A stretch of 64,000 bases of DNA from JAWRCU01 sp033542235 (GCF_033542235.1 NZ_JAWRCU010000003.1:620001-684000), one strand, 5' to 3'. Shown: positions 52,270 to 60,882, counted from the stretch's first letter. Made by a program: numbers and translations. The notes: generated by a model not told the origin, from the letters alone.

Positions 52270-53862
52270 TCACGCGGACTTCATCGCGTCGGCGAGCGCC
52301 TTGGCGACCAGTTCTTCTGCGGCGACACGCGCCTTGATTCGTTCGGCAAAAGCCTGGCCTGCGGCCTTCGACGCGTCGGGCAGGGAGTCGTATTCCGAGA
52401 GCGCTTTGGCGAGGTCGCCGCCCTTCAGCGCGACTTCCATGCGCGCCACCCTGGCCGCCACCGTGTCGCCTTCCACGGGGCCGATCGGGCGCACTTTGAC
52501 CAGCGATTTCGCGCTCGCGACCAGCCTGTCCCAGAAGCCGGCATTTTCGGGTGGCGTCTCCGACGCGACAATCATGGCGTTCCCTGCCTGGTCCATGCCG
52601 GATAAGAGGTCGTCACGGCTTTCAACCCCCTTGGCTGCAGCCTCCCGCAGCGCCGGCAGCTCCGGCGAGCCGGGGGCGATGGCCGCGAAGGTCTCGACCT
52701 CAGACGTGAACGGCCCGCCGCGCTCGATCGCCGATTTCAGTGCCGCACCGGCGATAATGAGCGCGACCTTGGGCTGCGCCGCCTGTCGGGATACCTGATC
52801 GGACAGGCTGGTCAGCTGGCCGGATAGGTTGGTGACGCTCTGCTCAATTGCCGCCAGCCGGCTTTCGCCGGCCTTGGCCGTGTTTGTGGCCGAAGCGAGC
52901 GCCGTCTCGACTGCCGCGATCTTCTGGTTGATGGCATCGATCGTCTGCTGCGTGACGCCGGACCGGGCCTCGCCGAGCGCGGCGACGGAGGATTGCAGCT
53001 CGGCTATCTTGCGGCTCAGCGCCTCGACCGCAGCGCCGTCGCCTGCCGAACCTTGCGCGCCAGCGCTCTTCAGCTGCGTGATGTCGGCCTTCACCTGATC
53101 GAGCGAGGAAGAAAGCGCAGTCACGCCGTTGGACAGATCCGTCACCGAGCGGCCGACATTGGCCGTATCGCCGGACCCGGTTTTGACAGCATCCACCTCT
53201 TGTCTGAGCGTCGCCATCTCAGACTTGAGCGCTGCGACATCCTGGCTCTCCCCGGCCGGTGCCGCAGCGCTGCCGTCCGGCGAAGGCAGCAAGCCGGCAA
53301 GCTGCAGCCCGCCGGCAGCAAGCAGCGCTATGACGCCGCCGACGACGCCTGCCGCGATGGCCGGCAGGACGGTCCTTCTCTGCGGCGGCTGCGGAGCCCT
53401 GATCGGCTCCTCTCCACCGCCGACGCGCGTCGAAGCGGATGGCGGAGGCGTGCCGGGATCGCGGCCGAAGGCATGGCTGACACGTTCCTCCGCGGGCGGC
53501 GCATCCGCCGCTTCAGGTTCGGGCGGCCATTCGGAGCCGATGAAACTGGCGTTTTCCTCAAGGGGCGGCTGACCGGTGCGGCCGGAAGCGGCCGCACCTC
53601 CCTCCTCGTCTGTTCCAGCCGCAGCTTCGGCCGGCGTCGGCGCTTCATTTGTAGCCGACTGACCGACGGCTGATTCGGCTTTTCCTTCCGCCTCGTATAC
53701 GGACGATTCGGTCGAGGTCGTATGTGCCGCAAGGTCGTCCGTTCCTGGCGCAAAATCCGTCCGTTTCGGCTCTTCGATGCGCGAGACCTCATCCGGGCCA
53801 AGCTCGATCGTCATCGGCTCCTTGCGCGATTTCGAGTGCCGTATGTTCGGCGGCTTTACCAT
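52270..53862 (-). CDS. Alphaproteobacterial Mic60/mitofilin homologue (COG4223)
   Basis: A 530-residue protein: an acidic, Pro-rich cytosolic N-terminus (1-165), one transmembrane helix (about 165-193, TVLPAIAAGVVGGVIALLAA), a long coiled coil in the periplasm (about 205-385, heptads such as LKSEMATLRQEVDAVKTG and LSRKIAELQSSVAALGEA) and a conserved C-terminal mitofilin-like domain (about 390-530, KVALIIAGAALKSAIERGGPF to VAEELVAKALADAMKSA). The position between hemD and hemY is the known location of bacterial Mic60. In mitochondria Mic60 shapes cristae junctions; the bacterial protein deforms membranes in Rhodobacter-type species. The start at 53862 (MVKPPNIRHSKSRKEP) matches the usual basic N-terminus. 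Confidence 0.9.
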   Translation of the reverse strand: MVKPPNIRHSKSRKEPMTIELGPDEVSRIEEPKRTDFAPGTDDLAAHTTSTESSVYEAEGKAESAVGQSATNEAPTPAEAAAGTDEEGGAAASGRTGQPPLEENASFIGSEWPPEPEAADAPPAEERVSHAFGRDPGTPPPSASTRVGGGEEPIRAPQPPQRRTVLPAIAAGVVGGVIALLAAGGLQLAGLLPSPDGSAAAPAGESQDVAALKSEMATLRQEVDAVKTGSGDTANVGRSVTDLSNGVTALSSSLDQVKADITQLKSAGAQGSAGDGAAVEALSRKIAELQSSVAALGEARSGVTQQTIDAINQKIAAVETALASATNTAKAGESRLAAIEQSVTNLSGQLTSLSDQVSRQAAQPKVALIIAGAALKSAIERGGPFTSEVETFAAIAPGSPELPALREAAAKGVESRDDLLSGMDQAGNAMIVASETPPENAGFWDRLVASAKSLVKVRPIGPVEGDTVAARVARMEVALKGGDLAKALSEYDSLPDASKAAGQAFAERIKARVAAEELVAKALADAMKSA

Positions 53863-53928
53863 GAGGAGCTCCGCTGGTCGTTTTCGAAACTATCGATAGC
53901 CGGGCGCTGCCGCAACTTCGCGACGGCG

Positions 53929-54675
53929 TCAGGCGTGATTGCCGCTAAAAGAGGCCGGCTCGTGGCCTGCCCGAAAAAGAAGAGTGAACATCGCGTCTTC
54001 GTCAGGTGAACTGGCCGAGCTCACCCTGCCGGGAGCGACGGCCCTGAGCCTTTCCGCGACGCGTTCCGAAATCGCGATGAATGCCGTGTCTCGGAAAACG
54101 GTTCCGAGACGGGGTTCGACAAGACCGGCAAGCGCCTTGGCGGCATTCGACGAATATGCCAGCGCGGCGTCTATCGGAGCTCTGTCGAGCGCAGCGAGTT
54201 CCCGTCGCGACGGCTTGCGGGAATGTGCGAGATAGGTCTCGATCGGCACGACACGCACACCTTCTCGGTCCAGCTCGGCCTCGAGCACGTTACGGCGGAT
54301 GCGGCCGCAGAGATATGCGACCGAGGCCGGCGCCCTGACGCCGAGCATGATGTCGCGAGCCATGTCTTCCGCCGAGCCCTGGCCGCAGCGTATGTCGACG
54401 AAACCTGCTTCGCGCGCGGCTGCGGCAGTTTCCACGCCGACCGCGAAGAATGGCTTTTCCAAGAGCAGCCGGATGAGCCCGGGATAGGCGTGCCGCAACG
54501 CATTGGCGCTGGATGCGGCCACGGCATCGAACTCCTCGGTCGGTCGGCTTTGGCGAAGCGGCGCGACCTTGGTGAGCGGAAGGACGACGGGCTCGCAGCC
54601 TGCCGCACTGAGCCGCTCCGCCGTGCGGGCGGCGCCAGGCTCCGGCCGGGTCACCAGCACGCGAGCGCCCATCAT
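53929..54675 (-). CDS. hemD: Uroporphyrinogen-III synthase
   Basis: Closes and inverts ring D of hydroxymethylbilane to form uroporphyrinogen III. A 248-residue two-lobe protein; MGARVLVTRPEPGAARTAERL, AVAASSANALRHA and AYSSNAAKALAGLV with TAFIAISERVAERLRA are the family blocks (the family is poorly conserved). Its ATG overlaps the hemC stop by 4 bp (ATGA), so the two are coupled. Confidence 0.9.
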   Translation of the reverse strand: MMGARVLVTRPEPGAARTAERLSAAGCEPVVLPLTKVAPLRQSRPTEEFDAVAASSANALRHAYPGLIRLLLEKPFFAVGVETAAAAREAGFVDIRCGQGSAEDMARDIMLGVRAPASVAYLCGRIRRNVLEAELDREGVRVVPIETYLAHSRKPSRRELAALDRAPIDAALAYSSNAAKALAGLVEPRLGTVFRDTAFIAISERVAERLRAVAPGRVSSASSPDEDAMFTLLFRAGHEPASFSGNHA

Positions 54676-55601
54676 GTCCAGCCTTCGAAAAAGCCCGGCC
54701 CGGCTTTAGCGCGCGCCTCGTCCCCGGCCGCTGCCCCGATTGCAGCCGCGTCGGCGGCGTGTCCTTCCTTGCGGACCGAATGCGCCTCGCGCCCGTCCGG
54801 CCTCAGAATCGTGCCGGAAAAGGAAAGTCGCCCGCCCTCTACCTGCGCATAACCTGCGATCGGCGTGCGGCATGAGCCATCCAGCGCGCCCAGGAAGGCC
54901 CGCTCGCAGGCCAGCGCCGCGGCCGTGTCGGCGTGGTTGAGCGGCGCGACGATCTCACCGATCCGGTTGTCGCCAACGCGCGTCTCGATGCAAATCGCTG
55001 CCTGGCCCGGCGCGGGCGGGAATTCCTCGACCGACATCAGGTCGGAGACGATGTGGCCGAGCGACAGCCGCTTCAGCCCTGCATACGCAAGCAGTGTCCC
55101 GTCCACTTCGCCGCTTTCGAGCTTCCTCAGCCTAGTGTGCACATTGCCGCGGAACAGCACGACCTTGAGGTCCGGGCGCATGTAGAGGAGCAGCGCCTGA
55201 CGTCGCAGCGACGAAGAGCCGATCGTGGCGCCATTCGGCAGGTCGGCGATGCGCCTGGCAGTACGGCCGATGAAGGCATCGCGCGGATCCTCCCGCGGCA
55301 GGAAGGCAGATAGCTCCAGCCCGTCCGGCAGTTTCGTCGGCATGTCCTTGGAGGAATGCACTGCAAGGTCGATGCGGCCGGAGATAAGCGCCTCTTCGAG
55401 TTCCTTGGTGAACAGGCCCTTGCCGCCTGCCGTCGACAACGGCTTGTCCTGGATGCGGTCGCCACTGGTGGAGATGGCCTCGATCGCGAAAGCCTCCTCC
55501 GGCAGGCCGTGTGCAGCCATCAGGCGAGCCCGCGCCTCGGACGCCTGGGCAAGCGCCAGCGCGCTGCCCCTGGTACCGATCCTGATGACGCTTGTTTGCA
55601 T
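54672..55601 (-). CDS. hemC: Porphobilinogen deaminase (hydroxymethylbilane synthase)
   Basis: Assembles four porphobilinogens on a dipyrromethane cofactor. At 309 residues it begins with RIGTRGSALALAQASEAR; TSGDRIQDKPLSTAGGKGLFTKELEEAL, VHSSKDMPTKLPDGL and RRQALLLYMRPDL follow, and the cofactor-carrying C244 is in LDGSCRTPIAG. It is the first gene of the hemCD-Mic60-hemY run and is divergent from tsaD across 233 bp that hold two long palindromes. Confidence 0.97.
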   Translation of the reverse strand: MQTSVIRIGTRGSALALAQASEARARLMAAHGLPEEAFAIEAISTSGDRIQDKPLSTAGGKGLFTKELEEALISGRIDLAVHSSKDMPTKLPDGLELSAFLPREDPRDAFIGRTARRIADLPNGATIGSSSLRRQALLLYMRPDLKVVLFRGNVHTRLRKLESGEVDGTLLAYAGLKRLSLGHIVSDLMSVEEFPPAPGQAAICIETRVGDNRIGEIVAPLNHADTAAALACERAFLGALDGSCRTPIAGYAQVEGGRLSFSGTILRPDGREAHSVRKEGHAADAAAIGAAAGDEARAKAGPGFFEGWT

Positions 55602-55631
55602 CGCGCTCTGTCCGTGTTAACCCGCGCGCTG

Positions 55632-55698
55632 GTGTCCCGATTCTGAAATTCGCCTGGGTTGGATATAGGGCGCTGAGCGAATTTCAGAATTGGGACAC
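55632..55698 (+). repeat. Palindrome 1 in the hemC-tsaD gap
   Basis: The left arm (55632-55653) starts GTGTCCCGATTCTGAAATTC and the right arm (55677-55698) ends CAGAATTGGGACAC. The 22-bp arms pair with one G-U; the loop is 23 bases. The ends GTGTC/GACAC and the innermost TTCGC/GCGAA are shared with palindrome 2 directly downstream. Confidence 0.85.
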
Positions 55699-55719
55699 TA
55701 GCCACCAATTCTAGTCCCG

Positions 55720-55792
55720 GTGTCGTTTTGATTTCGAAGTTCGCTCGGAGCCCGATACCAAAGCCAGGCGAACTTCGAAATTAAAGCGACAC
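55720..55792 (+). repeat. Palindrome 2 in the hemC-tsaD gap
   Basis: The left arm (55720-55744) starts GTGTCGTTTTGATTTCGAAG and the right arm (55768-55792) ends CGAAATTAAAGCGACAC. The 25-bp arms differ from perfect complementarity only at two positions, both G-U in RNA. The loop is 23 bases, the same as in palindrome 1. It lies 43 bp before tsaD. Confidence 0.85.
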
Positions 55793-55834
55793 TGGCAAGC
55801 GGATTCCTCCTAATGGGGAAACGCGGGTCCGGCA

Positions 55835-56941
55835 ATGATGGATCGGGCGCGGCAAATGATCAGGGTGCTCGGCATCGAGACGAGTTGCGACGAGACGGCG
55901 GCCTCGGTCGTCGCGCTCGATGACGGTCGTCCGCAGATCCTTTCCAACGTGGTGCTGAGCCAGATCGAAGATCATGCAGCCTTTGGGGGCGTGGTGCCGG
56001 AGATCGCCGCGCGGGCCCATGTCGAGGCGCTGGACGGGATCGTGGAGGCTGCACTCTCCGAGGCCGGCATTGCCCTTGAGGAAATCGACGCCGTCGCCGC
56101 GACCGGTGGGCCCGGGCTGGTCGGTGGCCTGATTGTCGGGTTGATGACCGCGAAGGCGCTCGCCGCGGCCGCCGGCAAGCCTCTGCAGGCAATCAACCAT
56201 CTCGAAGGGCACGCACTGACCGCGCGTCTGACCGACGGCATCGACTTCCCCTATCTGCTGCTGCTGGTTTCCGGCGGACATACGCAGATCGTGCTGGTGC
56301 GCGGTGTCGACCGGTACGAGCGCTGGGCCACCACGATCGACGATGCTTTGGGCGAAGCCTTCGACAAGACGGCCAAGCTGATCGGCTTGCCCTATCCTGG
56401 CGGGCCGAATGTCGAGAAGGAGGCGAAGAAGGGTGATGCGAACCGCTTCGTTTTCCCACGGCCCATGAAAGGCGAGGCGCGGCCGGACTTCTCCTTCTCC
56501 GGCCTGAAGACGGCGGTGCGCCAGGCTGCGACCGCCATTGCGCCACTCGGCGAGCAGGATATCGCCGATATCTGCGCCTCCTTCCAGGCAGCGATAGCCG
56601 AGACGCTGGAGGAACGTGTCGGCCGAAGCCTCGTGCGCTTCCATGGGGAGTTCCCGGATGTGGCCCGGCCGTCGCTGGTCGTGGCCGGTGGCGTTGCTGC
56701 CAATGCGGCGGTCCGCGCGACGCTGGAGCAGCTCTGTGCCCGACATGGGTTCGCCTTCATCGCGCCGCCGCTCAACCTGTGCACCGACAATGCGGCAATG
56801 ATCGCCTGGGCGGCTATCGAACATATCAGCGCCGGGCTCGCCGAGCCCGACGCCATGCATTTTTCGCCCCGCTCGCGTTGGCCGCTCGACGAGGCCGCGG
56901 CTCCGCTGGTCGGCTCGGGCCGGCGCGGAGCCAAGGCATGA
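55835..56941 (+). CDS. tsaD: tRNA threonylcarbamoyltransferase TsaD
   Basis: Catalytic subunit that transfers threonylcarbamoyl to A37 of ANN-reading tRNAs (t6A). At 368 residues it has the ASKHA fold with LGIETSCDETAASVV (12-26), metal-binding H122 and H126 in NHLEGHALTAR, LVSGGHTQIVLV and the C-terminal GGVAANAAVRATLEQL and NLCTDNAAMIAWA. The start may be 55835 or the ATG at 55856 (MIRVLGIE); neither has a clear ribosome-binding site. Its stop overlaps gpsA (ATGA). Confidence 0.95.
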   Translation: MMDRARQMIRVLGIETSCDETAASVVALDDGRPQILSNVVLSQIEDHAAFGGVVPEIAARAHVEALDGIVEAALSEAGIALEEIDAVAATGGPGLVGGLIVGLMTAKALAAAAGKPLQAINHLEGHALTARLTDGIDFPYLLLLVSGGHTQIVLVRGVDRYERWATTIDDALGEAFDKTAKLIGLPYPGGPNVEKEAKKGDANRFVFPRPMKGEARPDFSFSGLKTAVRQAATAIAPLGEQDIADICASFQAAIAETLEERVGRSLVRFHGEFPDVARPSLVVAGGVAANAAVRATLEQLCARHGFAFIAPPLNLCTDNAAMIAWAAIEHISAGLAEPDAMHFSPRSRWPLDEAAAPLVGSGRRGAKA

Positions 56942-57924
56942 CTGGAAACCGCATCACCGTTCTGGGCGGCGGCGCCTGGGGCACGGCGCTCGCGCTCGTG
57001 GCGCGCCGAGCGGGCCATGAGGTGCTGCTATGGGCCCGCGATGCAGCGAGCGTGGAGGCGATCCGCAACGGCCGCGAGAACGCACGCTACCTGCCCGGCA
57101 TCAGGATCGACCCCGGAATACTGGCAACGGACGATCCCGGCGAGGCGCTGGATGGCGCGGATCACGTGCTTGCCGCAGTGCCGGCGCAGCATCTGCGCGA
57201 TGTGCTTACACGTGTTGCCAGTCAGGTTATGGAGAACGCGACGCTCATTCTATGTGCCAAGGGCATAGAGCGCTCGACCGGCAAGCTTTTGTCCGCGGTC
57301 GTCGAAGAGGTGCTGCCGGGCCGCCGGATCGCGGCCCTGTCCGGGCCGAGCTTCGCGACCGATGTCGCCAAGGGATTGCCGACGGCCGTGGTGGTTGCTG
57401 CTCCCGGCGAGGAACGCGCAGCGGAGCTCGCCCGGCTACTCTCGGCCGAACACTTCCGCTGCTATTCGACGGATGATCTCACCGGCGTCGAGGTCGGCGG
57501 CGCGCTGAAGAATGTACTGGCGATCGCCGCCGGCACCGTGATCGGAGCCAGTCTCGGAGCCAGCGCACAGGCTGCGATGGTGACGCGCGGCTTCGTCGAG
57601 CTGCGCCGCCTGGCGGCGAGCTTCGGTGCGCGGCCGGAGACGATCATGGGTCTTTCCGGCCTCGGTGACCTGCTGCTCACCTGCAGCACGCCGCAGTCCC
57701 GCAACTTTTCCTATGGGCTGGCTCTCGGTCGCGGGGATTCGCTCGCTGACCTGCCGCTCGCAGAGGGCGTTGCGACGGCTTCGATCGCTGCGCGGATCGC
57801 CGCGGAGCGCGGTATCGACGCGCCGATCATCAACGCCGTCGACCGCCTGCTCGCCGGCGAGCTCAGGGTCGGCGAGGCGGTATCGGAGTTGATGGCGCGG
57901 CCATTGCGCAGCGAAGAAGATTAG
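56938..57924 (+). CDS. gpsA: Glycerol-3-phosphate dehydrogenase (NAD(P)+)
   Basis: Reduces dihydroxyacetone phosphate to sn-glycerol 3-phosphate for phospholipid synthesis. A 328-residue enzyme: Rossmann motif VLGGGAWGTALA (8-19), ILCAKGIERSTGKLLSAVV, ALSGPSFATDVAKGLPTAVVVAA, the catalytic Lys in GVEVGGALKNVLAIAAG and MGLSGLGDLLLTC. The ATG at 56938 overlaps the tsaD stop by 4 bp. Confidence 0.96.
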   Translation: MTGNRITVLGGGAWGTALALVARRAGHEVLLWARDAASVEAIRNGRENARYLPGIRIDPGILATDDPGEALDGADHVLAAVPAQHLRDVLTRVASQVMENATLILCAKGIERSTGKLLSAVVEEVLPGRRIAALSGPSFATDVAKGLPTAVVVAAPGEERAAELARLLSAEHFRCYSTDDLTGVEVGGALKNVLAIAAGTVIGASLGASAQAAMVTRGFVELRRLAASFGARPETIMGLSGLGDLLLTCSTPQSRNFSYGLALGRGDSLADLPLAEGVATASIAARIAAERGIDAPIINAVDRLLAGELRVGEAVSELMARPLRSEED

Positions 57925-57955
57925 CTGGCTAAATCAAAATGGGAGACTTCCAAAA

Positions 57956-58252
57956 ATGCTTTTCGCTTTCACGGGTAAGGACAAGCCGGGTGCATTGCAG
58001 GTCCGGATCGACACCCGACCCGCGCATGTCGCGTTTCTGGAGAAACTCAATGCCGAAGGCACGCTGAAAATTGCCGGTCCGTTCCTGGATGAAGAGGGCA
58101 AGCCGTCCGGCAGCCTCGTTGTGATCGAGGCGGCTGACAAAAAGGCGGCAGAGGCGATCCTCGGAGAAGACCCTTACGCCAAGGCGGGCCTCTTCGCCTC
58201 GACTGAAATCCGGCAATGGAACTGGACCTTCAACAAGCCCGAAGGCATTTGA
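57956..58252 (+). CDS. YciI family protein
   Basis: A 98-residue small alpha-beta protein with the YciI fold: MLFAFTGKDKPGALQVRIDTRPAHVAFLEKL, then GPFLDEEGKPSGSLVVIEAADKKAAEAIL and DPYAKAGLFASTEIRQWNWTF. The His-Asp pair of the proposed active site is present (H in RPAHVAF). GGGAGA precedes it. It follows gpsA and precedes an EVE gene, the usual rhizobial order; function unknown. Confidence 0.9.
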   Translation: MLFAFTGKDKPGALQVRIDTRPAHVAFLEKLNAEGTLKIAGPFLDEEGKPSGSLVVIEAADKKAAEAILGEDPYAKAGLFASTEIRQWNWTFNKPEGI

Positions 58253-58265
58253 GCGGGAGGAATGG

Positions 58266-58691
58266 ATGCATTACTGGCTGTTCAAGTCGGAGCCGGATTC
58301 CTTCTCCTGGGAGATGCTCAAGAAGAAGGGCAGGGCCGGCCAGGAATGGGACGGCGTGCGCAACTACACGGCGCGCAACAACATGCGCGCCATGAAGGTT
58401 GGCGACCTCGGCTTCTTCTATCATTCGAACGAGGGGCTCAACATCGTCGGCATTGTCGAGGTCAGCAAGCCAGCGCATCCCGATTCGACGACGGACGATC
58501 CGCGCTGGGAATGCGTCGACATCCGCGCGGTGAGGGACGTTCCGACCCCGCCCACGCTTAATGAAATAAAGTCCAATCCGAAGCTCTCCGAAATGGCGCT
58601 GGTGAAGCTCAGCCGACTTTCAGTACAGCCGGTCACGCTGGCCGAATGGAAGGAAGTCTGCCGCATGGGCGGCGTCGATCCGGCGCCGTGA
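58266..58691 (+). CDS. EVE domain-containing protein
   Basis: A 141-residue single-domain EVE protein: HYWLFKSEPDSFSWEML, WDGVRNYTARNNMRAMKVGDLGFFYHS, then IVGIVEVSKPAHPD and PRWECVDIRAVRDVPTPPTLNEIK, and MALVKLSRLSVQPVTLAEWK. EVE domains belong to the PUA-like fold and read modified bases in RNA/DNA. GGGAGG precedes the ATG at 58266. It is the last gene of the tsaD run; a two-hairpin element follows. Confidence 0.92.
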   Translation: MHYWLFKSEPDSFSWEMLKKKGRAGQEWDGVRNYTARNNMRAMKVGDLGFFYHSNEGLNIVGIVEVSKPAHPDSTTDDPRWECVDIRAVRDVPTPPTLNEIKSNPKLSEMALVKLSRLSVQPVTLAEWKEVCRMGGVDPAP

Positions 58692-58729
58692 GAAAGCATT
58701 GCCGAGCGGCGGGCAGGATCTGACACTGG

Positions 58730-58832
58730 CGCATCGGGCCGCAAAGTGCGCGGCGGGTTTCGGACTATTCCGATGCGTAAATAAAGAGATAGAGCAGGAT
58801 GAATGACTGCAATGGAAGTCATCCTGCTCTAG
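58730..58832 (+). repeat. Two-hairpin intergenic element, CGCATCGG family (copy 3)
   Basis: First hairpin: GCGCATCGGGCCGCAAAGTG... to ...TCCGATGCG. Linker: TAAATAAAGAGAT. Second hairpin: AGAGCAGGATGA (58791-58802) with TCATCCTGCTCT (58819-58830), 12 bp perfect. It ends CTCTAG. The same order of parts as at 44081-44205. The ATG at 58799, the only good start for the next gene, lies in the second stem. Confidence 0.78.
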
Positions 58833-59470
58833 CGGGGGCGGAGGCCTTCATTCGCGCCAACACCGCGCTGATTGCCCCGCCGCACGTGCCGGAGATCGTG
58901 CTTCATCTCGCCGACGAGGTGCATGAACTGTGGCTGAAAACCGAGGAGGAACTTGCCGAACTCGGCCTGCCGCCGCCGTTCTGGGCCTTCGCCTGGGCCG
59001 GCGGACAAGGGTTGGCGCGCTACGTCCTCGACAATCCCGGGATCGTTCACGGCCGGCGGACCCTCGACTTCGCCTGCGGCTCCGGCTTGGTCGGCATCGC
59101 AGCCGCGAAAGCTGGGGCAGGGCCGGTGGTTGCCGCCGACCTCGACCCGTTCTGCCGCGCCGCGGTCTCGCTCAATGCCACGGCGAATGCCGTTTCGCTC
59201 GAGTTCCTGCTCGATGATCTGATCGATAGCGACCATGGCTGGGATGTCGTGCTTGCCGGGGATGTCTTCTACGACCGCCCCCTCGCACTGCGGCTCATAC
59301 CGTGGTTCGAGAAGCTGGCTGAGCGCGGCGCGACCGTCCTCGTCGGCGACCCCGGCCGCCACTATTTGCCCAAGCAGCGGCTCGAAGAGATCGCCGTCTA
59401 CCAGGTTCCGGTGACCCGGGTCCTAGAGGATGCCGAAGTGAAGCGCACCACGGTTTGGCGGTTTGCTTAA
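58799..59470 (+). CDS. Class I SAM-dependent methyltransferase (ETFB/nicotinamide N-methyltransferase-like)
   Basis: A 223-residue methyltransferase. SAM motif I is RTLDFACGSGLVGIAAAKAG (about 86-105), then VVAADLDPFCRAAVSLNATAN and WDVVLAGDVFYDRPLALRLIPW. LPPPFWAFAWAGGQGLARYVLD is typical of the ETFB-lysine/protein methyltransferase branch, but the substrate is uncertain. The first 11 residues (MNDCNGSHPAL) are encoded by the repeat element 58730-58832; family sequence begins at AEAFIRANTALIAPPHVPE. The original start may have been displaced by the element. Confidence 0.85.
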   Translation: MNDCNGSHPALAGAEAFIRANTALIAPPHVPEIVLHLADEVHELWLKTEEELAELGLPPPFWAFAWAGGQGLARYVLDNPGIVHGRRTLDFACGSGLVGIAAAKAGAGPVVAADLDPFCRAAVSLNATANAVSLEFLLDDLIDSDHGWDVVLAGDVFYDRPLALRLIPWFEKLAERGATVLVGDPGRHYLPKQRLEEIAVYQVPVTRVLEDAEVKRTTVWRFA

Positions 59471-59475
59471 CGCGC

Positions 59476-59664
59476 CAGGGAAATTGCAGGTGGTGGCGCG
59501 ACGCTGACGACCCCCTCCCCCTTGTGGGGAGGGATTCAGGGTGGGGGTACGACGCGCGCCAATCCAAGCCGGAGAGGCCTCCTGCTTCCGCTAACCTTGC
59601 GGTGTAATAGCGAGGCACCCCCACCCTGAATCCCTCCCCACAAGGGGGAGGGGGCATCGGCGTC
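59476..59664 (+). repeat. Long inverted repeat (AATTGCA...family, copy 2)
   Basis: CAGGGAAATTGCA at 59476 is followed by GACGACCCCCTCCCCCTTGT..GGGATTCAGGGTGGGGGTAC (from 59507), and mirrored by GGCACCCCCACCCTGAATCC..CACAAGGGGGAGGGGGC (59614-59664). The arms are about 45 bp with a 62-bp centre. The first 50 bp match the arm of the element at 24301-24397. It fills the gap between the convergent methyltransferase and M24 genes. Confidence 0.8.
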
Positions 59665-59694
59665 GTGCCTTCCACATGCGCTTGCGTCGCCGCC

Positions 59695-60882
59695 TCACCT
59701 TCCACCCACATTCCACCCGCGCCCGCGATCGCCGAGCAGCTCGTGACCGGTTGCGTTGATGGCGACCGTGTCTTCCAGCTTTATGAAGCCGCGTGTCGGA
59801 TGGAGCATCGTCGTCTCGACCGAGAGCACCATGCCGGGTTCGAGCGGCCGCGCCGCGTCGACGCCTTCATAGGCCACCGGGTGATCGGTCATCAGGAACG
59901 GCATCTCATGCGTGATCAGGCCCATTCCATGCGCGAAGAAGTCCGTATGCGCCGCGTTCTTTATTCCCTTCAGCGCCTTCTGTCCCTGCGCGATCATGTC
60001 GGCCCCGAGCGTGCCGGGGTTGCATTTGGAGAAGGCCGCCTGCTGCACCGTCTCGATCTCGGCGAGGACGTCCTGAAGCTCCGCATCCGGCTCGCCGAGC
60101 ACGCCCATGCGGCAGAGATCGCCGATATAGCCGCGATAGTTGCCGCCTGAATCGAGCGACAGTACCTCGCCCTTGCCCCAGCGTTGCCCCGAGACGGCGC
60201 GGTTGTGGCTGGAGCCGATGGTGATCAGGCAATATTCGAACTGCAGCCCGCGCTTCGTTTCCTCCTGGCGCAACCGCTCGACGATCTCGCCTTTCGATGC
60301 GCCCTCGTCCATGCCGGAGAAGACTGCGAGCATGGAATCGGTGATCAGCTCCGAGGCCGTGCGGAGCTTGTCGATCTCCTGCGGCGTCTTGATGGCGCGG
60401 ATGCGCTCGAGAGCGCCGGTGGCGGGGACGAATGTCGCGTCGGGCAATGCATCGTTGAGCGCCTGCCAGGCGTCGACCGACAGGAATGACGGCTCGTAGC
60501 CGATCCGCGCCCTCTCTTTGCCGATCTTCTTCAGATGTTGAGCCGCGGCGTTTGCGGCATCCACCGTTCCCCAGGCGACCGCTTGCACCGACGGTGTCCA
60601 GAAGGGATTCACCTGGTGCTCGCCGCCCTCCATGCGGTTGCCGACATAGCAAGCCCGCTCGGGCGCACCCTTCTCATAGATCAGCACCGGCAGGTAGCGG
60701 CTATGGCCGATCGCATCCATCGCCGAGAAGAAGATGAACTTATAACCGCCGAGCAGATATTGGACGTTGTGCTTGGAGCTGGCCAGGAGCACGTCGAGCC
60801 CGGCCTCGTCCATGATTCTGTCGACGCGCGCCTGATCGAACGGAATGGTTGAACTGGTCGCGTCGCGCGGGGCAATATTCAT
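59695..60882 (-). CDS. M24 family Xaa-Pro peptidase / creatinase-like protein
   Basis: A 395-residue pita-bread-fold protein: an N-terminal creatinase/prolidase domain (about 12-160) and the M24 catalytic domain. The five metal ligands are present: D244 and D255 (SLDSGGNYRGYIGDLCR), H318 (AHGMGLITHE), E356 and E370 (KLEDTVAIN), so a peptidase rather than a metal-free creatinase is favoured. The natural substrate is unknown. It is divergent from the AraC gene across about 270 bp without other features. Confidence 0.9.
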   Translation of the reverse strand: MNIAPRDATSSTIPFDQARVDRIMDEAGLDVLLASSKHNVQYLLGGYKFIFFSAMDAIGHSRYLPVLIYEKGAPERACYVGNRMEGGEHQVNPFWTPSVQAVAWGTVDAANAAAQHLKKIGKERARIGYEPSFLSVDAWQALNDALPDATFVPATGALERIRAIKTPQEIDKLRTASELITDSMLAVFSGMDEGASKGEIVERLRQEETKRGLQFEYCLITIGSSHNRAVSGQRWGKGEVLSLDSGGNYRGYIGDLCRMGVLGEPDAELQDVLAEIETVQQAAFSKCNPGTLGADMIAQGQKALKGIKNAAHTDFFAHGMGLITHEMPFLMTDHPVAYEGVDAARPLEPGMVLSVETTMLHPTRGFIKLEDTVAINATGHELLGDRGRGWNVGGR

